A stretch of 7,421 bases of DNA from a bacterium (GTDB taxonomy: Bacteria > Armatimonadota > Zipacnadia > Zipacnadales > Zipacnadaceae). The stretch lies in assembly GCA_030607655.1 (NCBI GenBank), contig JAUWJN010000115.1:1-7421 (forward strand), read 5' to 3'. Positions 1 through 6,923 of this stretch are shown here, one piece after another. A program made the translations under genes and the position numbers. The first letter of the stretch is position 1. Every line of letters begins with the position of its first letter. Below the pieces are notes generated by a model. That model was not told the DNA's origin and did no database searches. It worked only from the letters and a program-made list of their open reading frames with translations.

Positions 1-3000
1 CCCAGGTGGCGTAGGCGGTGGGGGGGAGGGTATTGAGCTGGATACGATTCCAACTGCTCTGGTGCAGATATGATTCGTCCGGTGTCCAGGTTCCATCATC
101 CTCTTGCTGATCCGCCAGCCACCGCTGAGTGCGCGAGATTATCGCCTCATCAATGGAGTACACCTTCTCCATATCATAGAAGCACATCAGCCCAAAGACG
201 GAGAGAATCTTGTTCGCTGGCGGGTCGCCGAACCAGGAGAACCCACCTCCGGATACCTCATAGGAGACCAGACGCTGGTAGCCGGTGTTGATGAAGCCTT
301 CGGCTTTCATCTGTATCTCCGGACTAATCTGCTGGGTAGATTTCATATAGTCCAGCACCATAACATTAGGGTAAGTTATGGACGCAGTCTGTTCAAAGCA
401 GCCGAAGGGCATCCTCAGCATACTATCCAGGCCCTCCACGTCCTGCGAGAAGATCCCCGGGTAAATCTTGACGAGAATCTTGGACGCATCATCAATAGCT
501 GCCGCCGGAATGGTAACTGTGTGGCTCACGTCCTCAGTGAGCCGGTCGTTGATGGTCGCCTCAATCTTCTTGCCGTCAGGCTCGATACGAATCTGCCGCT
601 TAATGGCGTCGCTCATCTTCGTGCCCAGGCCGTGGACGGTCAGCTTGTGGTCGCCGAGCTTCTTGGCTACGATGGTGAAGTAGCGTACTTCTACGTCATT
701 AGCGGCGATATTTATCTCGTGAGTGATCTCACCTTTAAGCTCGAACCAGTCCTCCTTGGTCAGTTCCAGGCGGACAGTCTGCCGACCAGGGAGATAGTTA
801 TATACAGCTATTGGTATTGAAACCTGGTCATTCTGTGTCAGCGACACCGGCAAGTCAATGTCAATGAAAAAGTCCTGGAAGCAGCGCAGGCCCTTGGTGG
901 TGGAGCCGAGCTGGCCGATAGCGGAATTGGCCATTGCCGCCAGTCGCCAGGTAGTTATGGAGTCGGCCATAGGAACGGTCAGCGTGGCTTTGCCATCGCC
1001 ACCGGTTATCAAGGCCGGCTCAAAGAACAGCGTCTCGGGGAAGTATTCGCGGATCCTTATTCCCGCCTTGGCCGGGATCTCGCCGTCAGCCGGAGCAGCT
1101 GAGAGGGCAAGGCGCGCCAGCTTGACACCTGGCACTGCTGCTTCTAAAGCCATTACTACGCCACCCGCGATATCTATCCCGCCGAAACCACCACGTCGCA
1201 ATAAACGCTGAGGCTGGCGGGCCTCTTCTTCTTTGGCGAAGAACATTTGCGGTACCTGGGTGGAGATGTAGAAGTCATCCTCGGTATCCTTCTCACCATC
1301 GGGACCGGGGGAGAAGACGATGAAGTAGTAGACGGGGTCATGCGCCGGAATCAGGGTCAGGCGGTTGCCCCAGGGATCGCCCAGGTCCGCCTCGCGCAGC
1401 AGTCCCGCCTGCAAGAGCATCTTCACGGCATCGTCGGCGCTCGGTGGGCCGTCATGCTGGTTAATGTATTGTTGAAGGGCACGCTGGATGCGCTCTACCT
1501 GGGGACGCAACTGTTCCGCCCAGCTTGCTCGCGCTTTCTCCAGGCGCTCGGCATAACTATTTTGTTGGAAGGTAGGCAGCGCGGGCACCTCTACCGAGGC
1601 AAACATAATCCGTGCCGCCTGCTGCTTACGCACATCTTCGGCCAGCGGCACAATGGCCCCCGGCGGGCGGGTAATAATGACCGGCATCTCCAGGCCGTGA
1701 ATCTCATAGCGCGGCTTCATCAATTCCTTTTCCAGATAGAAATAGACCTTGGCCATGCCGGGCTGGAGGTCCTGGAGGGCGAAGACTGCCTCATCTACCA
1801 CATTGATGCCCAATGCGGCCGCTACCGGTTTGCCGTCAATATCCGTGACCGTAAAGGCCAATCGCGCCTCGCCGCCAGGCAAGTACGTATCCCTGTCGGC
1901 GCCGATGTCAATATTAAGGTCTGCCGCCGGCTCAACAAACAGGGGACGGGTATCCCGCACTATTTGGCCGTCGGGCATAATCCGATAGGCGCTGAGGTAG
2001 ATAGTACCGCCCAGGGCAGGGGGGAGAGGAATATCCACTCGTGCCTGCCCCTGGCTAACATCCGCTGCGTGAGTGAACATCGTCTGGCGGTCCTTTACCA
2101 CGTCAAAGTAGACGGTCCCCCGGTTAGCGGGGACGGTGAAAGCTACCGCGTCGATTGTATCGCCGATTTCATAGAGCGCAGCATCCGTGCGCAGCAAAAT
2201 ATTGCCAGTGGAGGGTTGATCGGCCGTGGCTAAGGTTATCTGTTTTTCAGCGGTCCACCCCTCGGCGCTGCGGGCCTGGACAGTTAGGACAATGTCCGAC
2301 TCACCCGCCCGGTTTTCCCATCCCAACGGTATCTGTAGGCGACCGACGGGCTGACGAGGGAGCATCGCTTTCTCCGCTGATAGTCCCTGTGTACCTGCCT
2401 CCAGAACAATACTCGTGATGCCCATCGCGTCGGTACGGACTGTGCTCTGCACTACCCTGACAGTAGCATCACCCATTTCAGCTTTCACTATCGTTACCAC
2501 CGCCGGCTGAGGGCTGCCATCAGGTTTAGAAGTCATGATATACACCAGATTCTCCACATTGGGCACGACCTTGCCCGCTTCGGGAACTGCGTTAATCATA
2601 ATGTGTGACGCCGCAACTGTGGACGTCTTGATAATCTGCTCTGCGTGCTCGGCTTGATCGGTCACCTTGACGTCAAATTCCAGGAAAGCATTGCCCTGCT
2701 CCAGCGGTTGGCCGACAAAATGCTGGGGCAACTCCAGGTCAAAGCGGTAAGTACCCTCCTCGTCGGTCGTACCCTCAATGCGAGCAATCTCGGTGTACTC
2801 CACGTCAAAAGTCTTCGCTACCACCTCAACCTGTCCGCCGGCCACGGGCTTGCCGAAAAAGTAGTCAGCCTGAACTGTGGCCTCCACCTGACTGCCGGGG
2901 AGGTAGTAGTCGCGGTTGGTGGATAAAGTCACCTTGAACTTGGGGAGCACATAGCGCTTGACAGTAACGGCTTTCTCAGTCTGCTGGCCGTCAATTATGG

Positions 3001-3679
3001 CGCGGACCGTATAGCGGCCCATATTCACCTCGTCGGCCAGGATGAAATCAGCCGCCACAATGCCGAACTTATTGGCCGGCAGTGTCTTCTTGAAGACTTT
3101 GTTGCCTTTGGCGTCAGCAACCTCCAAAGTGATGTCCTGGTCAGCCACCGCGTGCATGTCGGGCCGGCGCAAAGCCAGCGCCCGCAGATGCATAGTGTGG
3201 GTGGGCTGATAGATAGGCTTGTCAGTGGTCAGCAGCACCTGGTAGCCGCGTTGGATTGTTACCTGCTGCTCGACGCTGTCGCGATACTCGCCGTATTGAG
3301 CGCGGATGATGAGGTTATACTGGCCGGGCGACAGATCGGGGATACCGAAGCCAGCCTGGACAGTACCATTGGCACCCGTACGCCCCACGAACAGCAATTC
3401 AGTCTGGGCGCTGCCCACTGCCGCGATGCGCACCGAGACCAGAGCGCCGTTGGCTGGGGTACCGCTTTGGTGATCGGTAGCTACCACACGTAAAGCGGCA
3501 CGGCTGTTGGCTAATAGCTCAGTCTGCCCGATTACTTCTATTCCGAGCGGATTGATCGGGCCTTCCTGGCCGGTGACCGGAGATATAACCGCCCAAACCA
3601 GCATCCCTGCTGTGGCCGCGACAATCGCGACTGCCACCATGATGCTCTTTGCTTTTCCGGTGTAGCTTGTGCGGAACAT
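1..3679 (-). CDS. Exported alpha-2-macroglobulin family protein with thioester motif (C-terminus cut by window edge)
   Basis: A2M proteins are protease traps: cleavage of a bait region triggers collapse, and an internal Cys-Gln thioester covalently captures the protease. I translated this frame by hand. It has 1226 codons with no stop and runs off the left edge. The ATG at 3679 follows a perfect AAGGAGG six bases upstream. Residues 13-33 form a hydrophobic signal or anchor. No lipobox Cys is present, unlike lipoprotein A2Ms such as E. coli YfhM. Landmarks are TDKPIYQP (about 152-159, MG2), YVLPKF (243-248, MG3), NVVDEAV (626-632, MG6), EYFPET (878-883), DSITTWRL (906-913), and thioester GCFEQ with Cys1094 and Gln1097. 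NTGYQR (1131-1136) and GGFSWFG follow in the start of the thioester-domain toroid. From memory, the stretch around the thioester aligns closely with human A2M. Only three Cys are visible (933, 1094, 1166). Residues 710-806 resemble a GspG pseudopilin, which is odd. The rest of the toroid and the receptor-binding-like domain lie outside the window. The family call is firm; the target and physiological role are not known. Confidence 0.95.
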   Translation of the reverse strand, partial: MFRTSYTGKAKSIMVAVAIVAATAGMLVWAVISPVTGQEGPINPLGIEVIGQTELLANSRAALRVVATDHQSGTPANGALVSVRIAAVGSAQTELLFVGRTGANGTVQAGFGIPDLSPGQYNLIIRAQYGEYRDSVEQQVTIQRGYQVLLTTDKPIYQPTHTMHLRALALRRPDMHAVADQDITLEVADAKGNKVFKKTLPANKFGIVAADFILADEVNMGRYTVRAIIDGQQTEKAVTVKRYVLPKFKVTLSTNRDYYLPGSQVEATVQADYFFGKPVAGGQVEVVAKTFDVEYTEIARIEGTTDEEGTYRFDLELPQHFVGQPLEQGNAFLEFDVKVTDQAEHAEQIIKTSTVAASHIMINAVPEAGKVVPNVENLVYIMTSKPDGSPQPAVVTIVKAEMGDATVRVVQSTVRTDAMGITSIVLEAGTQGLSAEKAMLPRQPVGRLQIPLGWENRAGESDIVLTVQARSAEGWTAEKQITLATADQPSTGNILLRTDAALYEIGDTIDAVAFTVPANRGTVYFDVVKDRQTMFTHAADVSQGQARVDIPLPPALGGTIYLSAYRIMPDGQIVRDTRPLFVEPAADLNIDIGADRDTYLPGGEARLAFTVTDIDGKPVAAALGINVVDEAVFALQDLQPGMAKVYFYLEKELMKPRYEIHGLEMPVIITRPPGAIVPLAEDVRKQQAARIMFASVEVPALPTFQQNSYAERLEKARASWAEQLRPQVERIQRALQQYINQHDGPPSADDAVKMLLQAGLLREADLGDPWGNRLTLIPAHDPVYYFIVFSPGPDGEKDTEDDFYISTQVPQMFFAKEEEARQPQRLLRRGGFGGIDIAGGVVMALEAAVPGVKLARLALSAAPADGEIPAKAGIRIREYFPETLFFEPALITGGDGKATLTVPMADSITTWRLAAMANSAIGQLGSTTKGLRCFQDFFIDIDLPVSLTQNDQVSIPIAVYNYLPGRQTVRLELTKEDWFELKGEITHEINIAANDVEVRYFTIVAKKLGDHKLTVHGLGTKMSDAIKRQIRIEPDGKKIEATINDRLTEDVSHTVTIPAAAIDDASKILVKIYPGIFSQDVEGLDSMLRMPFGCFEQTASITYPNVMVLDYMKSTQQISPEIQMKAEGFINTGYQRLVSYEVSGGGFSWFGDPPANKILSVFGLMCFYDMEKVYSIDEAIISRTQRWLADQQEDDGTWTPDESYLHQSSWNRIQLNTLPPTAYATW

Positions 3680-3685
3680 TGTGAA

Positions 3686-3692
3686 CCTCCTT
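3686..3692 (-). promoter_or_regulatory. Ribosome binding site of the A2M gene
   Basis: On the minus strand this reads AAGGAGG, a full match to the anti-Shine-Dalgarno sequence, six bases before the ATG at 3679. It fixes the start of the macroglobulin gene. The resulting N-terminus (MFRTSYTGKAKS followed by a hydrophobic stretch) is a sensible export signal. Confidence 0.85.
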
Positions 3693-4358
3693 GTGATTTG
3701 CGCTGCTTTGCGACTTCCGCAGTTTAGACGTAAGAGCTAAGCCTGGGGTTCCATACGCCTCTGACAGGCGATGATCCTGACCAACAAGCAACCATTGGGA
3801 GGCTCAAAGAGGGTGTATTGTGTTGTAGGGGGTAGCAAGTCTGGATAAACCCACCATTCGCACGGACCTTCGCATAATATATCTTATGTTAAATAGCCTA
3901 TCCATAGTTTCCTCCTCCGTGCGCTATGTAGCCGTAACTCTTCGATCCCAGAGCCACATTTCCCTCCACGTGCACCAGGCACGATATAGTGGTGTACCAC
4001 AGCAACAACAAAAGCGCTCCGGTATCGGGCCAATTCATATCTTGTCAATATGTCAGGACGAACTGGTCTTTCGGTTTTCTCGCTTTGTCCGAGTTTTGTT
4101 TCGAGAAGCTTGCAACTACTATCACTCACAAAGATGCCATCGGTGTCAGTATCTCTCACGCTAGCGACTCCGTTGCTGCAAAGCTGCCGCTATCATGGCG
4201 CAGTAGTACATATGTATTGGATGCCAGGAGCGGCAAAAAGCTTCCCTTGCCACGGAAAACATTGCGCAAGGATACAGCACAAGCTGAACGCATGAGTGGC
4301 AGGAAAACAAATGGGGCTTCCTTGCAGGAACAGGGAAAGAATCGTGAGCAGTCCCGCC
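3693..4358. other. Intergenic region without a convincing gene
   Basis: About 670 bases separate the DUF2330 stop codon from the A2M ribosome binding site. Short open frames exist on both strands (the longest is about 126 codons, at 3989-4369 on the plus strand). They overlap one another, lack good ribosome binding sites, and give proteins with no recognisable motif or normal-looking composition. I see no tRNA, no insertion-sequence ends and no strong intrinsic terminator. The stretch is visibly richer in AT than its neighbours. It most likely holds the end of the upstream transcription unit and the promoter and leader of the A2M gene. Confidence 0.6.
3876..3904 (-). promoter_or_regulatory. 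Candidate sigma-70-type promoter for the A2M gene
   Basis: In the most AT-rich patch of the intergenic region, the minus strand reads TGGATA (3899-3904), 17 bases, then TATATT (3876-3881). The -35 box matches TTGACA at 4 of 6 positions and the -10 box matches TATAAT at 5 of 6. Transcription would start near 3869 and give a leader of roughly 190 bases before the ATG at 3679. This rests on pattern matching only. The organism's sigma-factor preferences are unknown, so the call is tentative. Confidence 0.3.
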
Positions 4359-5561
4359 TCAGACCATGAGCAGAGCAATGACGGCGGCTAGCAGCAGAGC
4401 GCGGATGAGGTTGTGGCGGTTGCCAGAAGTAAACCCCAACATGGCTGCCAGCGCGAAGAGTAGACCTATGCCGGCGAGGCGAATGTTGGTATCGGGAGTC
4501 ACAGGAGCCATAACGTAAATTGCGAAGTTGTTATCAGTGGCGGCTTGGGTCATCACGACGTCCTCCTGCATCTCATTGTGTGTCAGATAGGTGCGGAGCC
4601 GGGTGATGTAAAATTCACCCGCGCCCAGGCCCAGATCCGCCCCATGGATGTTAACCAGGTAGCGGGGTAGGTGCCCGGCGTACTCCACCAGCAGCGAGCC
4701 AACTCCAGCCCGCGCTAGACTACTGCGGAATTGTTCCTCGTAGTATGCGGGGAAGTCGCCGCCGTGAAATTGAGAGGTTAGCTGAACCTGCTCGGTATTA
4801 AAGTTGGTGGACCGCATACGGTGGCGGGCAATAATATAAACTAGCACCTCGATTTCATCCTCGCTGCTAACTGCCGAAATGCGCATGGGATAAACGGGCT
4901 CGGCGGTGTTAAAGGACAAACGCAAGGGCCGCATCTCTTCCCCCTCTTCCCCGTAGTCACCGCCCGTGCTCGGCGGCCCATTATTGCCATTCCGTCCGTC
5001 AGTGAGGCTGATCTTCGCCGCGACGAAAAACCAGGACTTGTTTACGTAGTAGTTCAGTTCACCCTGATGGCCAGCGGGATAGGCATAGCCGTTGGCATTT
5101 AGCCACTCCACCAGGTCAGAACTATCGTCGGCGGAAAGGATGGTAACCTCATAGTCATCAACCTGGAGAGGCTCCCACACCCTGACCGACTGGTACTCCC
5201 GCGCGGTGGAACTACTGCAGCCGAACACCCCCTGGGCATTGTAGCCAAAGTAGCCATAGGCCGTAGGCTCAGTCAGGTAATATAGGTCATCAAAGATGTC
5301 AGGAGCAACGGTGCCAATATCACCTGCACCCAACAGCGCTGGCACCGGTATGACCCAGGCAAAGTCCCCACCGTCACCCTCGTAAGCGGTCTGGAGGATT
5401 AACGTCTCGTGCCCGCCATCGTAGACTACTATGGCGCGCTGGTCAGCGGACTCAGCACTACCAGCAAATTGCCTCGGAAACATTCCCCCGTCCGCCCACG
5501 CGGTCTGAACCAGACTGAATAAGCATACCACCAATAACAACCGGAGGCTTGTGGCACTCAT
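4359..5561 (-). CDS. DUF2330 domain-containing exported protein with hydrophobic C-terminal tail
   Basis: This is a 400-residue protein of the DUF2330 family, whose function is unknown. Residues 1-23 form a classical signal peptide (a basic start, then LRLLLVVCLFSLV) with an Ala-x-Ala cleavage site at AWA before Asp24. Family hallmarks are ADQRAIVVYDGG (about 39-50), GDFAWVIPVP (65-74), EWLNANGY (152-159), SWFFVAAKI (176-184) and PVYPMRIS (222-229). The last 40 or so residues contain two hydrophobic stretches (about 361-377 and 385-400), separated by a polar SGNRHN turn. The protein is probably membrane-anchored with its main domain outside. A GTG at 5600 in the same frame overlaps the preceding stop codon. 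I prefer the ATG at 5561 because GGAGG lies eight bases upstream and the signal peptide then begins normally. The gene starts 38 bases after the transporter and is probably co-transcribed with it. Confidence 0.88.
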   Translation of the reverse strand: MSATSLRLLLVVCLFSLVQTAWADGGMFPRQFAGSAESADQRAIVVYDGGHETLILQTAYEGDGGDFAWVIPVPALLGAGDIGTVAPDIFDDLYYLTEPTAYGYFGYNAQGVFGCSSSTAREYQSVRVWEPLQVDDYEVTILSADDSSDLVEWLNANGYAYPAGHQGELNYYVNKSWFFVAAKISLTDGRNGNNGPPSTGGDYGEEGEEMRPLRLSFNTAEPVYPMRISAVSSEDEIEVLVYIIARHRMRSTNFNTEQVQLTSQFHGGDFPAYYEEQFRSSLARAGVGSLLVEYAGHLPRYLVNIHGADLGLGAGEFYITRLRTYLTHNEMQEDVVMTQAATDNNFAIYVMAPVTPDTNIRLAGIGLLFALAAMLGFTSGNRHNLIRALLLAAVIALLMV

Positions 5562-5569
5562 AGCTGTTT

Positions 5570-5574
5570 CCTCC
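5570..5574 (-). promoter_or_regulatory. Ribosome binding site that sets the DUF2330 start
   Basis: The minus strand reads GGAGG, then eight bases (AAACAGCT), then ATG at 5561. This favours the ATG over the GTG at 5600 that a longest-frame rule would choose. The 13 extra residues from the GTG would precede, and spoil, an otherwise typical signal peptide. Confidence 0.8.
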
Positions 5575-5599
5575 CGAGAAAGTCGGTCGCCCTGAATCA

Positions 5600-6859
5600 C
5601 TAGTTTGGACGTAAGGGCGGTTCCGGAGGTTCCACAGCGCGCTTCCCCAGGCGGCTGACAGCCGCTACCAGACCGAAGGCTACAAAGCCCAGGGCGGCTG
5701 GGGTCATAGCCCAGCGGAGACTGCCAGTGCGGTCGGCCACCCAGCCGACAATATTAAGTTGGACGAATGTTAGCAATGAGCCCACTATACTGACCCCAAT
5801 CAGCACAGTGCTAAAGTGTGCTTCAGACTTGGATTCTATCTCGCTGAGCAAGCTGGGATACTCTAGGCACCACATAAATCCGGCCAGGGGGTAGAGCAAC
5901 CCGACCTGTATGGCATTCCCCCGCCAAATTGTCCCCAGGATTAATAGTCCTCCCAGCGGGCCGGCGAGAGTAAGAAATGCCCGCTGGCCGGCGCCTTCGG
6001 GCAGGGCCGCGAGCAGGCCGCGCGCTATAACATAGACCAGGGAGAACAGTGCCAGCACCACACCGGGCCTCAGGGGCAAATGTTCAAAGCTGGCCGTCAT
6101 ATATTTGGGCATCCACCCAGACAATGTGTTATCCGAGCTTCCGTGCAGCGCGGCCAGAAATACTATCAGGAGCGTAGACCGTGAAAGGAGGTTGCGCAGT
6201 TGCACTGGCCCATGCGCGCCTGTCTCGCTGGTGGCATCGGCGCGGTGCAGTCCGCCCAGTAGCAACCCTCCGCCGATTAGGATCAATCCCACTATCGCAA
6301 AGGGCAAGTGGAAGACCACCGCAAAGGCGGCATCTTGGCCCTGTGAAGCCACCGAAAGCAAATGTTGCGCCAGAACGGGAAAGATTATGGAAGGCAAGGA
6401 ATAGGATACTAGAGTTATGGCGAGAATTCGGCGCTTCCAAGCTGGGTATAGACCAACGAGCAGAGACATGCCTGCTATGCCTGCCATTGCCCCGAACATT
6501 CCCAATATCACCAGACTCGCCTCAAAGAAAACCAGGCGTCTGGTCAGACTGCATAGGACGAATCCCACCCCCATAGCTGTCAGGGCGATTTGCACAACCC
6601 GCTGTGTCCCCAGCCAAGCTACGGCGGGCCTGACGAAGGGCAGAGCTACCAGACTGCCTACCGACAAGCAGCCAAATAGTGTGCCTAACTGTCGATTGGT
6701 TATATTGAAGTATTCTTGCAAGCGTGGACTGAATACGGGCAGCACCGTCGCCAGATACATGGAAAGGCCCATCAGCACTAAGACCAACACTGCCAAGCTC
6801 CTCTTCGCGGGAGTCTGACGCTGCCTTTGGTTATCTTCTGAGGAATGCGTCCCGTTCAT
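5600..6859 (-). CDS. Major facilitator superfamily transporter
   Basis: This is a 419-residue integral membrane protein with about 12 hydrophobic helices in two blocks of six. The blocks are joined by a polar loop (HRADATSETGAHG) after the sixth helix, the classic MFS layout. The loop after the second helix (LPFVRPAVAWLGTQRVV) sits where MFS motif A (GxxxDRxGRR) belongs but is degenerate. A clearer related motif, GWVADRTGSLR, follows the eleventh helix. The seventh helix carries HGSSDNTLSGWMPKYM, which recalls sugar/fucose-permease-like and other solute MFS members, but the substrate cannot be read. I start at the ATG at 6859; a TTG at 6874 would add only five residues. Neither start has a clear Shine-Dalgarno sequence. 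The gene lies 64 bp after the oxidoreductase stop and 38 bp before the DUF2330 gene, so an operon is likely. Its stop TAG is at 5602-5600. Confidence 0.88.
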   Translation of the reverse strand: MNGTHSSEDNQRQRQTPAKRSLAVLVLVLMGLSMYLATVLPVFSPRLQEYFNITNRQLGTLFGCLSVGSLVALPFVRPAVAWLGTQRVVQIALTAMGVGFVLCSLTRRLVFFEASLVILGMFGAMAGIAGMSLLVGLYPAWKRRILAITLVSYSLPSIIFPVLAQHLLSVASQGQDAAFAVVFHLPFAIVGLILIGGGLLLGGLHRADATSETGAHGPVQLRNLLSRSTLLIVFLAALHGSSDNTLSGWMPKYMTASFEHLPLRPGVVLALFSLVYVIARGLLAALPEGAGQRAFLTLAGPLGGLLILGTIWRGNAIQVGLLYPLAGFMWCLEYPSLLSEIESKSEAHFSTVLIGVSIVGSLLTFVQLNIVGWVADRTGSLRWAMTPAALGFVAFGLVAAVSRLGKRAVEPPEPPLRPN

Positions 6860-6923
6860 TGCTGTTTCATACAAGTGCTATGAATTGCTACGGTAGACTC
6901 AAATCCAGCCGGGGATCTTCATT

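Noticed and set aside
104..2418. Long plus-strand open frames, including 238- and 328-codon ones, opposite the A2M gene.
   Set aside because: They are antisense shadows of the 1226-codon A2M frame. They have no recognisable motifs and no good ribosome binding sites, and the minus-strand frame is unmistakably A2M.
3938..3960. T-loop-like string TTCGATCC, suggesting a tRNA.
   Set aside because: The flanks do not form a five-base-pair T-stem, no matching acceptor stem lies about 70 bases away, and no anticodon arm is visible.
3756..4000. Small inverted repeats: CGCCT-ctgac-AGGCG (3756-3770), CGTGC-accag-GCACG (3969-3983) and GTGGT-gt-ACCAC (3989-4000).
   Set aside because: Five-base stems with short loops are expected several times by chance in about 670 bases. 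None is followed by a T-run or placed convincingly as an operator over the candidate promoter.
3884..4159. A 91-codon minus-strand frame in the gap, as a possible small gene.
   Set aside because: It has no motif, no credible ribosome binding site and irregular composition, and it is overlapped by equally long plus-strand frames. It also overlaps the best candidate promoter.
4232..4338. Possible terminators for the DUF2330 transcript: TTCCT-gca-AGGAA (4319-4331) and a GGCAA/TTGCC hairpin (4232-4251).
   Set aside because: The stems are only five base pairs, partly A/T, and neither runs directly into a U-rich tail in the direction of transcription.
3720..5616. The near-repeat AGTTTAGACGTAAG (around 3720) and AGTTTGGACGTAAG (around 5603).
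   Set aside because: One mismatch in about 14 bases is expected a few times by chance in a 7-kb window. One copy sits inside the end of the MFS coding sequence, and flanking similarity is weak.
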